From: Streptomyces hygroscopicus subsp. hygroscopicus
GTDB lineage: Bacteria > Actinomycetota > Actinomycetes > Streptomycetales > Streptomycetaceae
Direction: 5' to 3'
NCBI RefSeq assembly: GCF_001553455.1
Contig: NZ_BBOX01000203.1
Span: forward strand, 1 to 48,036
Length of the DNA: 48,036 nt
The stretch's first letter is position 1, and the number at the start of each line of letters is the position of its first letter. A program made the translations under genes and the position numbers. Shown piece by piece: positions 1-8,072 of this stretch. The notes under the pieces are model-generated. The model searched no databases and was not told where the DNA came from. It worked only from the letters and a program-made list of their open reading frames with translations.

Positions 1-610
1 CGGCGCGGGCGGCCTCCGCCTCCGAGCCCAGCCGCTGGCGGGCCTGTTCGGTCAGCCGCTGCGCCTCGGCGCGGGCCTCGGCCAGGGCCTGCTCGGCCTC
101 CGCCCGGGACTCGTCCATCAGCCGGCGGGCCTGCGCCTCGGTACGGGCCCGCAGCTGCTCGGCCCAGGCCACGTTCTCGTTGACGTGCGACTCGACGGTG
201 GCGCGGCGCTCGGCCAGCTCCTGGTCCAGCCGCTGACGCCGGGCCACGGCCTCGGCGTGCAGTTCGGCCTCGAGCCGGGCCTGCCGCTCGGCCTGCTCCT
301 GGAGCAGCCGCTGGGTCTGGGCCCGGGTCTCGCGCAGCTCCCGTTCGGCGTTGGCGCGCAGCTGGTCCGCCTGGATCTGCGCGTCGCGCAGCAACTGCTC
401 TGCCTGGTAGCCGATGTTGGCGCTGTCGTAGGCGGGGCGGGCCGCCAGATTACGGCGCGCCTCATGCAGCTTGGCGCGCAGCACCTCGACTTGGTAGCCG
501 AGGTCGTCGGCGTGCTGGACGGCCTTCTCCCGCTCGGTCTTCAGCCGCTCCATCTCGGCCTCGAACTTCGAGAGCTGATCGTCAGGCTCGTAGCGGTCGT
601 AGCCCCGCAC
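1..610 (-). CDS. scy: Scy-type coiled-coil polarity protein, N-terminal part (runs off window)
   Basis: The reading frame entering from the left edge translates to a Glu/Ala/Arg/Gln-rich coiled coil with almost no breaks for about 200 residues. The chosen GTG start (608-610) gives MRGYDRYEPDDQLSKFEAEM, followed by a DivIVA/FilP-like N-terminal segment with motifs such as LGYQVEVLRAKLHEA and HVNENVAWAEQLRARTEAQA. This matches what I recall of Streptomyces Scy, the cytoskeletal protein that organises the hyphal tip polarisome together with DivIVA and FilP. Known Scy proteins exceed 1200 residues, so only about the first 203 codons are present. No strong Shine-Dalgarno sequence precedes the GTG; an ATG slightly upstream is out of frame. 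The downstream neighbour, filP in other streptomycetes, would lie outside the window. Confidence 0.85.
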   Translation of the reverse strand, partial: MRGYDRYEPDDQLSKFEAEMERLKTEREKAVQHADDLGYQVEVLRAKLHEARRNLAARPAYDSANIGYQAEQLLRDAQIQADQLRANAERELRETRAQTQRLLQEQAERQARLEAELHAEAVARRQRLDQELAERRATVESHVNENVAWAEQLRARTEAQARRLMDESRAEAEQALAEARAEAQRLTEQARQRLGSEAEAARA

Positions 611-831
611 TGCGCGGTCCCATCCGTCCCCTGGTCGCGTTGGCGGCCTGCTCCGTCGCCCTCGCGGCCCCCGTGGTCCCTTGCGGTGTCCCGGGGTTCC
701 TCGAGGGTTCCCTTGCGGTACCGACCAGGCGAGGTGCGTGCCGGGTCGGACCGGAGCTGGCCCTTCCGAAGAAATGGTGTCAGATCATCGGCGTAGCCCG
801 GGCCGGACCCCGATCCCTTTCCGATTCCGTA

Positions 832-863
832 CCCCGGCCGATGCTGCACTCTACCGGCCGGGG
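832..863 (-). terminator. Putative terminator of the epimerase gene
   Basis: A 9-bp perfect stem, CCCCGGCCG pairing with CGGCCGGGG, encloses a 14-nt loop and lies just past the stop codon of the epimerase gene. No T-run follows, which is usual in Streptomyces. The rest of 611-886 holds no convincing gene. Confidence 0.45.
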
Positions 864-886
864 AAGGGGTAGGTCAGTGGTCCGCT

Positions 887-1339
887 TCAGTGATCCTCTC
901 CGCCCGGGTGCGCGGCGGGGTTCGCGGCGGTGACGAGCTCGGTCAGCACACCGTGGCAGTCCTTGGGGTGGAGGAAGGTGATCCGGGAGTCCATCGAGCC
1001 GCGGCGGGGCTGTTCGTACAGGACCCGGACGCCCTTGTCGCGGATGGCCTCGGAGTCGGTGTCGACATCGGCGGTGCCGAAGGCGATGTGGTGCACGCCC
1101 TCACCGTTCTTGGCCATCCACTTGCCGACCGCGGAGTCCTCCCGGATCGGCTCCAGGAGCTGGAGGTAGGAGGCCCCGCCGTCGGAGGTCTCATTGATCT
1201 TGAGCATGGCCTCGCGGACGCCCTGCTCCTCGTTGATCTCGGAGTGGAACACCTCGAAGCCGTACGTGGCACGGTAGAACTCGACGGTCTTGTCGAGGTC
1301 GAAACAGGCGATCCCGATGTGGTCGATTCTCGTCAGCAT
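887..1339 (-). CDS. mce: Methylmalonyl-CoA epimerase
   Basis: A 150-residue glyoxalase/VOC-fold protein. It interconverts the (2R) and (2S) epimers of methylmalonyl-CoA, connecting methylmalonyl-CoA mutase with propionyl-CoA carboxylase and polyketide extender supply. The N terminus MLTRIDHIGIACFDLD holds the first metal ligand, His7. Gln60, His84 (VHHIAFG) and Glu135 (VLTELV) fit the remaining ligand positions known from the Propionibacterium enzyme. An in-frame ATG seven codons upstream was rejected because family members begin at the MLTRIDHIG segment. The gene is divergent from the thiolase at 1478, and MeaB lies beyond, giving a short-chain acyl-CoA cluster. Confidence 0.93.
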   Translation of the reverse strand: MLTRIDHIGIACFDLDKTVEFYRATYGFEVFHSEINEEQGVREAMLKINETSDGGASYLQLLEPIREDSAVGKWMAKNGEGVHHIAFGTADVDTDSEAIRDKGVRVLYEQPRRGSMDSRITFLHPKDCHGVLTELVTAANPAAHPGGEDH

Positions 1340-1380
1340 GGGAACAGTGCACCGCCGCACAGCCGGTTACGCAACGTGCG

Positions 1381-1397
1381 CGCGATCACACCGATCG
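1381..1397. promoter_or_regulatory. 17-nt motif shared with the DUF6114 leader
   Basis: CGCGATCACACCGATCG sits in the 138-bp divergent gap between mce and the thiolase. The identical 17 nt recur at 21162-21178, about 23 bp before the DUF6114 start. Internally it has 5-bp arms CGATC/GATCG around ACACC. It may be a shared regulatory site; no regulator can be named. Confidence 0.3.
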
Positions 1398-1477
1398 GCC
1401 GGTGACCGCGCGGGTACTCGTCAGTACATTGACGATAACCCTCGTTAACTTCCTTCTTCTGGTGAAGGGACGCACCA

Positions 1478-2671
1478 ATGACTCGTACGACCTCTGTGAT
1501 GGTGGCGGGCGCCCGTACGCCCATGGGACGGCTGCTCGGCAGCCTGCGCTCGTTCTCCGGTGCCGACCTGGGCGGGATCGCGATCAAGGCCGCGCTGGAG
1601 CGGGCCGGGGTCGGCGCCGAGCAGGTGCAGTACGTGATCATGGGGCAGGTGCTCCAGGCGGGTGCCGGGCAGATCCCGGCCCGCCAGGCGGCGGTCAAGG
1701 CCGGTATCCCGATGAGCGTGCCCGCCCTCACGATCAACAAGGTCTGCCTCTCCGGTCTGGACGCGATCGCCCTGGCCGACCAGCTGATCCGCGCGGGTGA
1801 GTTCGACATCGTGGTCGCCGGCGGCCAGGAGTCCATGACCAACGCCCCCCATCTGCTGCCGGGGTCCCGCGAGGGCTACAAGTACGGCGCGGTGGAGATG
1901 CTCGACGCGATGGCCCACGACGGGCTCACCGACGCCTTCGAGTCCATCGCCATGGGCGAGTCCACCGAGAAGCACAACACCCGGCTGGGCATCCAGCGCC
2001 CCGAGCAGGACGAGTTCGCCGCCCTCTCCCACCAGCGGGCCGCCGCCGCCCAGAAGAACGGCCTGTTCGACGCCGAGATCACCCCGGTGGAGATTCCGCA
2101 GCGCAAGGGCGATCCGGTGGTTTTCGACAAGGACGAGGGCATCCGCGGCGAGACCACCGCGGAGCTGCTGGCCAAGCTGCGGCCCGCGTTCGCCAAGGAC
2201 GGGACGATCACGGCGGGCACGTCGTCGCAGATCTCGGACGGTGCCGCCGCGGTCGTGGTGATGAGCAGGGCCAAGGCCGAGGAGCTGGGCCTGGAGTGGA
2301 TCGCCGAGATCGGCGCCCACGGGAATGTGGCGGGACCCGACAACTCCCTCCAGTCCCAGCCGTCCAACGCGATCGCGCACGCCCTGGGCAAGGAGGGGCT
2401 GACGGTGGACGACCTCGATCTCATCGAGATCAACGAGGCGTTCGCCGCGGTCGCCGTGCAGTCAATGAAGGACCTGGGGGTTTCCCCCGAAAAGGTGAAT
2501 GTGAACGGGGGCGCGATCGCGCTGGGCCACCCCATCGGGATGTCCGGCGCGCGGATCGCGCTCCATCTCGCGCTCGAACTGCGGCGGCGCGGCGGCGGCA
2601 CGGGCGCGGCGGCGCTGTGCGGCGGCGGCGGGCAGGGCGACGCGCTGATCCTCCGGGTGCCGGGGAAGTAA
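1478..2671 (+). CDS. Acetyl-CoA C-acetyltransferase (thiolase II)
   Basis: A 397-residue biosynthetic-type thiolase that condenses two acetyl-CoA to acetoacetyl-CoA, or runs in reverse. The nucleophilic Cys90 is in INKVCLSGLDAI. His351 lies in GGAIALGHPIGMSGAR, and the C-terminal active-site Cys381 in CGGGGQGDA. All three catalytic residues are therefore present at normal spacing and the length is normal. A GAAGGGA Shine-Dalgarno element precedes the ATG. The stop is 2 nt before the meaB ATG, so the two are probably cotranscribed. The neighbourhood suggests a role in acetoacetyl-CoA and butyryl-CoA formation feeding isobutyryl/butyryl interconversion or degradation; that part is inference. 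Confidence 0.95.
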   Translation: MTRTTSVMVAGARTPMGRLLGSLRSFSGADLGGIAIKAALERAGVGAEQVQYVIMGQVLQAGAGQIPARQAAVKAGIPMSVPALTINKVCLSGLDAIALADQLIRAGEFDIVVAGGQESMTNAPHLLPGSREGYKYGAVEMLDAMAHDGLTDAFESIAMGESTEKHNTRLGIQRPEQDEFAALSHQRAAAAQKNGLFDAEITPVEIPQRKGDPVVFDKDEGIRGETTAELLAKLRPAFAKDGTITAGTSSQISDGAAAVVVMSRAKAEELGLEWIAEIGAHGNVAGPDNSLQSQPSNAIAHALGKEGLTVDDLDLIEINEAFAAVAVQSMKDLGVSPEKVNVNGGAIALGHPIGMSGARIALHLALELRRRGGGTGAAALCGGGGQGDALILRVPGK

Positions 2672-2673
2672 CC

Positions 2674-3633
2674 ATGGCGGACGTGGCCAGCCTCGTGGAG
2701 CAGGCGCGGCAGGGGCGGCCGCGTGCGGTCGCCCGGCTCATTTCGCTGATCGAGGGCGACTCGCCGCAGCTGCGCGAGGTGATGGCCGCGCTCGCGCCCC
2801 TGGTCGGCGGCGCGTACGTGGTCGGGGTGACCGGCGCACCGGGGGTCGGCAAGTCCACCTCCACCTCCGCGCTCGTCACCGCCTACCGGCGGGCGGGGAA
2901 GCGGGTGGGCGTCCTCGCCGTCGACCCCTCCTCGCCCTTCTCCGGCGGGGCGCTCCTCGGCGACCGGGTACGGATGTCCGAGCACGCCTCCGACCCCGGC
3001 GTCTACATCCGCTCCATGGCCTCGCGCGGCCACCTCGGCGGGCTCGCCTGGGCCGCCCCGCAGGCCATCCGGGTGCTGGACGCGGCCGGCTGCGACGTGG
3101 TGCTGGTGGAGACGGTGGGCGTCGGCCAGTCCGAGGTCGAGATCGCCGCCCAGGCCGACACCAGCGTGCTGCTCCTCGCGCCGGGGATGGGGGACGGGAT
3201 CCAGGCCGCCAAGGCCGGGATCCTGGAGATCGGCGACGTGTACGTGGTCAACAAGGCCGACCGGGAGGGGGCCGACGCCACGGCCCGCGAGCTGGGCCAC
3301 ATGCTGGGCCTGGGCGAGGCGCGGGCCCCGGGGGACTGGCGGCCCCCGATCGTGAAGACCGTGGCGGCGCGCGGCGAGGGCGTCGACGAGGTTGTCGAGG
3401 CCCTGGAGAAGCACCGCGCCTGGATGGAGGAGCGCGGTGTGCTCGCCGAGCGCCGGAAGCGGCGCGCGGCGGGCGAGGTCGAGACGATCGCGGTGACCGC
3501 GCTGCGGGCGCGGATCGGCGATCTGCACGGTGACCGCCGGCTGGGCGCGCTCGCGGAGCGGGTCGTCGCGGGCGAACTGGATCCGTACGCGGCGGCGGAC
3601 GAACTGGTGGCGGGGGTGACCGGGCAGGGGTGA
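2674..3633 (+). CDS. meaB: MeaB/ArgK-family GTPase, chaperone of B12 mutases
   Basis: A 319-residue G3E-family P-loop GTPase. The Walker A motif GAPGVGKST is at residues 54-62, VLAVDPSSPFSGGALLGDRVRM forms the switch region, ETVGVGQSEVE the Walker B/G3 region, and NKAD gives guanine specificity. MeaB proteins bind adenosylcobalamin-dependent acyl-CoA mutases, gate cofactor loading and protect against inactivation. Likely clients are methylmalonyl-CoA mutase and the isobutyryl-CoA mutase subunit encoded at 16305. The ATG lies 2 nt after the thiolase stop, indicating an operon. The C terminus of about 45 residues is the usual dimerisation arm. Confidence 0.93.
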   Translation: MADVASLVEQARQGRPRAVARLISLIEGDSPQLREVMAALAPLVGGAYVVGVTGAPGVGKSTSTSALVTAYRRAGKRVGVLAVDPSSPFSGGALLGDRVRMSEHASDPGVYIRSMASRGHLGGLAWAAPQAIRVLDAAGCDVVLVETVGVGQSEVEIAAQADTSVLLLAPGMGDGIQAAKAGILEIGDVYVVNKADREGADATARELGHMLGLGEARAPGDWRPPIVKTVAARGEGVDEVVEALEKHRAWMEERGVLAERRKRRAAGEVETIAVTALRARIGDLHGDRRLGALAERVVAGELDPYAAADELVAGVTGQG

Positions 3634-3905
3634 CGGAGCGGGGGTGACCGGGCAGGGGTGACGGCGGTGACGGAGCGGGGGTGACAGGGGCGCGGAGGCT
3701 TCGTTCCGGGTGGGCTGGGGTGTGCTCGGCATGGGTGCGTTCGGGGTGGGGCGGGGTGTGCTCGGCGTGGGTGCGTTCCGGGTGCGCCGGGGTTTGTTTG
3801 GGGCGGGTGCGTTCGGGGTGCGCCGGGGTGTGCTCGGCATGGGTGCGTAGCGCGGGTGCGCTCGGGGTGCGCCGGGGCGCGTTTCGGGGTGCGGGGCCGG
3901 GGCCT
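3634..3905. repeat. GC-rich imperfect tandem repeats after meaB
   Basis: The 418-bp gap after meaB is non-coding. Its first part repeats GGGGTGACCGGGCAGG/GGGGTGACGGAG blocks. From about 3716 to 3885 it repeats variants of GGTGCGTTCGGGGTGCGCC and GGGGTGTGCTCGGCATGG. Open frames here are shadows of the repeats. From 3906 to 4051 I see no gene. Confidence 0.6.
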
Positions 3906-4051
3906 CCGGGGAGGGGTCCTGGACCGTATATTTACGGCGCCGACGGCCGATAAGCGTGGGGCTGGTCGGAGATTGGCGCCACAAATACACGTAAGCGTCC
4001 AGAACCCCACCCCTCCGACCCCGTCCCCTCCCGTCTCGTCGGCGGCTCTCC

Positions 4052-4672
4052 CTAGTCGTCGTTGTCGTGGTCGTCGTCGGCGGGGGCCTGGGTCACCTTG
4101 CCAGACTGGGCGTCTACGTACAGCTCGTGCTCGGTGTGGCCCCGGACGACCTCGACCTCCCACGCCGGGGTGCCGTCGTCATCGAACTCCACGGAGGTCA
4201 CCGTGGACCGGGGCGCGGCCTTGCGCGCCGCCTCGGTGGCGGTCACCGTGGCCTTCTTCAGGGCGGCGGCTTCGGCGGCGTCCTCCGCGGCGTCCTCGGG
4301 GTCGTTGTCGTCCCGGTCCACCCGCTGGCTCAGGACCCTGGCGTCGGAGGCGTCCAGGGTGATCTCGTGCCACGTGCCGTCGTCGCCGAGGACGTCCGCG
4401 TCCCAGGTGGGCCGGGCGCCGTGGTCCAGGTCGAGGGAGGCGAGCGTACCGGGGACCGCCTTCAGGGCGGCCTCGGCGGCGTCGGAGAAGGACGCGCGGG
4501 CGGTGGTCCCGGAAGCCGTCCCGGACGCCTGGGAGGTCAGGGCCTCGGGAGCGGTGGACGAGGACCGGGCACGGTCCGTGCTGCCGTTGCCGCTTCCCGC
4601 GATCGCGACGGCCGTACCGCCGGTGAGCAGGGCGGCCGCGGCGACGGAGGCGATGACGATGTGGCGCTTCAT
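4052..4672 (-). CDS. Secreted protein with two PepSY domains
   Basis: A 206-residue protein beginning MKRHIVIASVAAAALLTGGT, an N-terminal signal or anchor segment, followed by a Ser/Thr/Ala linker. Two PepSY-like repeats lie at about residues 63-117 (WDADVLGDDGTWHEITLDA) and 141-195 (WEVEVVRGHTEHELYVDAQ). Between and after them are Asp/Glu-rich stretches, and the tail is DDDHDNDD. PepSY domains occur in protease inhibitors and envelope proteins; this one has no protease domain. It is divergent from the response regulator at 4797, with CTGAAG repeats between them, so it is a probable target of that two-component system. The upstream in-frame extension is not used because this ATG starts the signal peptide. 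The acidic character suggests divalent-cation binding (inference). Confidence 0.8.
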   Translation of the reverse strand: MKRHIVIASVAAAALLTGGTAVAIAGSGNGSTDRARSSSTAPEALTSQASGTASGTTARASFSDAAEAALKAVPGTLASLDLDHGARPTWDADVLGDDGTWHEITLDASDARVLSQRVDRDDNDPEDAAEDAAEAAALKKATVTATEAARKAAPRSTVTSVEFDDDGTPAWEVEVVRGHTEHELYVDAQSGKVTQAPADDDHDNDD

Positions 4673-4736
4673 GTGTGGGTTCCTCCCCATTCGTGTCCAT
4701 TCGTGTTCGGACGGCAACCACCTTGCCTCAGCGATG

Positions 4737-4773
4737 CTGAAGGCCACCTGAAGCCGCCTGAAGAGTTCTTCAG
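4737..4773. promoter_or_regulatory. CTGAAG direct repeats, probable response-regulator site
   Basis: CTGAAG occurs at 4737, 4748 and 4758, and the inverted form CTTCAG at 4768, so the sites are one helical turn apart. They lie 24-60 bp before the response-regulator ATG and 65-101 bp from the divergent PepSY gene. OmpR-family regulators typically bind such phased direct repeats, so autoregulation and control of the PepSY gene are likely. Confidence 0.55.
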
Positions 4774-4796
4774 GTTGGCTCTGGGAGGCTGTCCCC

Positions 4797-5453
4797 ATGC
4801 GTTTGCTGATCGTGGAGGACGAGCGGCGGCTGGCCCTGTCGCTGGCCAAGGGGCTGCGGGCGGAGGGGTTCGCCGTCGATGTGGTGCACGACGGCCGGGA
4901 GGGGCTGCACCGCGCGCAGGAAGGCACCTACGACCTCGTCGTCCTCGACATCATGCTCCCGGGGCTGAACGGCTACCGGGTCTGCGCCGCCCTGCGGGCC
5001 GCGGGCAGCGAGGTGCCGATCCTGATGCTCACCGCCAAGGACGGGGAGTACGACGAGGCGGAGGGGCTCGACACCGGGGCCGACGACTACCTGACCAAGC
5101 CGTTCTCGTACGTGGTGCTGGTGGCGCGGGTACGGGCGCTGCTGCGGCGGCGCGGGTCCGGCGCCTCGCCCGTGGTGCGGGTGGGGGCGCTGACGGTGGA
5201 CCGGGGCGCGCGCCGGGTGGAGCGGGACGGCCGGGCGGTGGCGCTGACCGCCAAGGAGTACTCCGTGCTGGAGCAGTTGGCGACGCGGGCGGGGGACGTC
5301 GTCTCCAAGCCGGAGATCCTGGAGCACGTGTGGGACTTCGCCTACGACGGCGACCCCAACATCGTCGAGGTGTACGTGAGTGCCCTGCGCCGCAAACTGG
5401 GCGCGGGGCTCATCGAGACCGTGCGGGGAGCGGGGTACCGGCTCCGTGCGTAG
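4797..5453 (+). CDS. OmpR/PhoB-family response regulator
   Basis: A 218-residue response regulator. The receiver domain (1-115) has the acidic pocket at Glu7-Asp8, phospho-acceptor Asp51 in VVLDIMLPG, and Lys101 in LTKPF. The C-terminal winged-helix domain (about 125-217) ends in VRGAGYRLRA, typical of the OmpR class. A GGGAGG Shine-Dalgarno element sits 8 nt before the ATG. The gene overlaps the histidine kinase start by 8 bp, so translation is probably coupled. The divergent PepSY gene and the CTGAAG repeats between them suggest that it controls both itself and that gene. Confidence 0.93.
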   Translation: MRLLIVEDERRLALSLAKGLRAEGFAVDVVHDGREGLHRAQEGTYDLVVLDIMLPGLNGYRVCAALRAAGSEVPILMLTAKDGEYDEAEGLDTGADDYLTKPFSYVVLVARVRALLRRRGSGASPVVRVGALTVDRGARRVERDGRAVALTAKEYSVLEQLATRAGDVVSKPEILEHVWDFAYDGDPNIVEVYVSALRRKLGAGLIETVRGAGYRLRA

Positions 5454-6876
5454 GGTGTTCGGCTCGGTGCGGGCGCGGGCCGCGCTGGGGGCGACCGTGG
5501 TGGTCGCGGTGGCGCTGGTGGCGGCGGGGCTCGCGGTGCTTCAGGTGCTGCGCGCCGACCTGGTGGACCAGGCGAGGCTGAAGGCCCGGACGGACGCCCG
5601 GGAGGTCGCGTCGAGGATAGCCGCCGGGACGGGTTACCGGGCGCTGGAGCTGGACGAGGACGTCCCGGTGCAGGTCGTGGACGAGGACGGCCGGGTGCGG
5701 GCGGTCAGCGAGGACCTGGAGGCCGTGACGGGCACCGGGAGCGCGTCCGTGACGCCCGTCGGACCGGGATCGGGGCCGGGGCCGGACGACGGCGGTGACG
5801 CCGATGACGATGGCGATGGCGATGATGACGACGACGCGGGACAGGTGTCCTCCGAGGAGGAGTACGGCCACGGCTCCGCCCGGATCGACGGGGAGACCGG
5901 GGACTACGTCTGGGCCGCCGTGGAGGTCACCGACCGGGGCGGCACGGAGGTCACCGTCTACGCGGGCGCCCCGCTGGCCACCGAGCGCGACGCGGTCTCC
6001 ACGGCGCGGGACGCGATGCTGATCGGGCTGCCGCTGCTGCTGCTGGTCGTGGCCGCCGTGACCTGGCTGGTGACCCGGCGCGCGCTGCGGCCCGTGGAGG
6101 GCATCCGGCGGGAGATGGCCGCCATCACGGCGAGCACGGATCTGTCCCGGCGGGTGCCCGAGCCGGGGACGCACGACGAGGTGGCCCGGCTGGCCCGGAC
6201 CACCAATGAGACGCTCGCGGCGCTGGAGGCGTCGGTGGCGCGGCAGCGGGCCTTCGTGGCCGACGCCTCCCACGAGCTGCGCTCCCCGGTGGCCTCGCTC
6301 CGCACCCAGCTGGAGGTGGGCGCCGCCCATCCGGAGCTGCTGGACGTGGACGGTGCGGTGGAGGACGTGGTGCGGTTGCAGCGGCTCGCGGCCGATCTGC
6401 TGCTGCTGGCGCGGCTGGACGCGGGGGAGCGGCCGCACGGCGGGTCCCCGGTCGCGCTGGACGCCCTGGTGCGCGAGGAGCTGGCCCAGCGGACGGGGGA
6501 CCGGGTGCCGGTGCGCACGGAGGTGGCGCCGGTCGCGGTGCGGGGGTCGCGCGGTCAGCTGTCCCGGGTACTGGGCAACCTGGTCGACAACGCGCAGCGG
6601 CACGCCCGGGGCGGGGTGCGGGTGGCGGTCCGCGAGGAGGGCCGGTGGGCCGTGCTGCAGGTCGCGGACGACGGCGAGGGGGTGCCCGAGGGCGAGCGGG
6701 AGCGGATCTTCGAGCGGTTCGTACGGCTCGACGACGCCCGCAGCCGCGACGACGGCGGGGCCGGGCTGGGCCTCGCCATCGCGCGGGACGTGGTGGTGCG
6801 CCACGGCGGCACCCTGACGGTCTCGGCCGCGCCCGAGGGCGGCGCCCTGTTCGAGATGCGGCTGCCGTCCGGCTAG
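5446..6876 (+). CDS. Membrane histidine kinase with an Asp-rich sensor loop
   Basis: A 476-residue sensor kinase. The GTG at 5446 (MRRVFGSVRA) is chosen because it overlaps the regulator stop and starts just before TM1 (about 14-36). The extracytoplasmic loop (37-185) contains the acidic tract DDGGDADDDGDGDDDDD (114-130). TM2 is about 190-210, followed by HAMP. The HisKA box has the phospho-acceptor His276 in DASHELRSP. The HATPase domain has the N box NLVDNAQRHA, G1 DDGEGVP and G2 GAGLGLAIA. It probably senses an envelope or cation signal through the acidic loop (inference) and phosphorylates the regulator encoded just upstream. Confidence 0.92.
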   Translation: MRRVFGSVRARAALGATVVVAVALVAAGLAVLQVLRADLVDQARLKARTDAREVASRIAAGTGYRALELDEDVPVQVVDEDGRVRAVSEDLEAVTGTGSASVTPVGPGSGPGPDDGGDADDDGDGDDDDDAGQVSSEEEYGHGSARIDGETGDYVWAAVEVTDRGGTEVTVYAGAPLATERDAVSTARDAMLIGLPLLLLVVAAVTWLVTRRALRPVEGIRREMAAITASTDLSRRVPEPGTHDEVARLARTTNETLAALEASVARQRAFVADASHELRSPVASLRTQLEVGAAHPELLDVDGAVEDVVRLQRLAADLLLLARLDAGERPHGGSPVALDALVREELAQRTGDRVPVRTEVAPVAVRGSRGQLSRVLGNLVDNAQRHARGGVRVAVREEGRWAVLQVADDGEGVPEGERERIFERFVRLDDARSRDDGGAGLGLAIARDVVVRHGGTLTVSAAPEGGALFEMRLPSG

Positions 6877-7501
6877 CCCCGGGACCGGTTCCGTGCCGGG
6901 CCCCGGAATTCGTTCCCGGGGCCCGAGCCCGGGCCCCGCGGTCCCCCCGGGACAGGCTCTCGACCGGGCAGGGGACGGACCCGTGCCGGGCCGGGGACAG
7001 GCCCGTGTCCGGCCGGAGACAGACCCGTACCGGGCCGGGGACCCGCGCCGGGCCCGGAACAGTCCCCTGCCGGGCCGGGAACAGACTCCCGGGCGGGATG
7101 CCGCTACGGCCCGTAGGCGCCAGACCCGTGCCGGGCCTGCGCCGGACTCGTGCCGGGCCCGGGACAGTCCCCTGCCTGGCCGGGGACAGATCCTTGGCGG
7201 GATGCCGCTACGGCCGTAGGCGCCAGACCCTGCCCGGCCGGAAACAGACCCGTACCGGGCCAGGGACCCGTACCGGGCCTGCGCCAGATCCGTGCCGAGC
7301 CCGGGACAGACCCCTGCCGGGCGCACGACAGCCCCGTGCCGGGCCCCGCGACAACCCCGTGCCCGCCCCAGGGCAGACCCCCTGCGGGGCCCCGGGGCAC
7401 ACCCCCTGCCGGGCCCCCGGGCAGGCTTTCGGGCCGGGCCCCGGGGTCCGCGCCCCGACCGGGGGCTGGGTCTAGCCCCAGCCCCGACCGGGGGGCTGGG
7501 G
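6877..7501. repeat. 625-bp intergenic GC-rich repeat field
   Basis: Between the kinase stop and the MarR stop there is no credible gene. The sequence repeats short modules such as GGGCCGGGGACAGACCCGTG and CCGTGCCGGGCC with variations. Two near-identical blocks of about 34 bp lie at 7092-7126 and 7196-7229; each contains GGATGCCGCTACGGC and a CTACGGCCGTAG-type palindrome. Because the flanking genes converge here, the region may also serve as a structured 3' zone. Open frames across it are compositional artefacts. Confidence 0.6.
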
Positions 7502-7978
7502 CTAGACCCGCCCCCGCTGGGCGCGCAGATGCTCCGCGACGGGCACCAGCGATCCGTACAGCGCCTCGCGGTCCTCCGGTGCGAGCAGGTCGATGAAGTG
7601 CTTGCGCACGGACGCCACGTGGTGGGGGGCGACCTTGCGCATGGTGTCCCAGCCCTGCTCGGTCAGCACGGCGTAGAGCCCCCGCCGGTCGGATTCGCAG
7701 TTCTCGCGGCGGACCAGGCCGGCGTTCTCCATCCGGGTGATCTGATGGGACAGTCGGCTCTTGGACTGCAGGGTCGCGGACGCGAGGTCGCTCATCCGCA
7801 TCCGGTGGTCCTCCGACTCCGAGAGGTTGACCAGGATCTCGTAGTCGTTCATGGTCAGGCCGAACGGCTGCAGGTCCTTTTCGAGCTGGTAGGTCAGCAG
7901 CCGGCTGACGTCCAGGTGGGTGCGCCACGCGCGCTGTTCCTCGTCGCTGAGCCAGCGCGTGCCGTTCTCGGTCTCCAT
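7502..7978 (-). CDS. MarR-family transcriptional regulator
   Basis: A 158-residue winged-helix protein. The start METENGTRWLSDEEQRAW is chosen because a consensus -10 (TAGAAT) ends 7 nt upstream, which fits a leaderless transcript; 41 further in-frame codons upstream were rejected. The core segment LTMNDYEILVNLSESEDHRMRMSDLA contains the DNA-recognition helix region. The motif ESDRRGLYAVLTEQG is the usual MarR wing. MarR proteins act as dimers and often respond to small aromatic ligands. The gene is downstream of the AIM24 genes on the same strand but appears to have its own promoter. Confidence 0.9.
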   Translation of the reverse strand: METENGTRWLSDEEQRAWRTHLDVSRLLTYQLEKDLQPFGLTMNDYEILVNLSESEDHRMRMSDLASATLQSKSRLSHQITRMENAGLVRRENCESDRRGLYAVLTEQGWDTMRKVAPHHVASVRKHFIDLLAPEDREALYGSLVPVAEHLRAQRGRV

Positions 7979-7985
7979 GGAATCT

Positions 7986-8000
7986 ATTCTACCTATAGAA
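7986..8000 (-). promoter_or_regulatory. Leaderless promoter and operator-like dyad of the MarR gene
   Basis: On the minus strand TAGAAT (7991-7986) is a perfect actinobacterial -10, 7 nt from the ATG. It overlaps a dyad with arms TTCTA and TAGAA spaced by 4 bp (7987-8000). MarR proteins commonly autorepress through such dyads. Confidence 0.55.
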
Positions 8001-8072
8001 GTTGAATTCCGAACCAATGGATGTCTCGGGCTAGAGGTCACCTGTTCGACGTTACACTCCGCACGCTCGTGC

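Noticed and set aside
1876..3990. Very long minus-strand ORF opposite the thiolase and meaB
   Set aside because: Antisense to two clear genes; composition is Pro/Arg/His-rich as expected from the reverse of GC-biased codons, with no domain motif.
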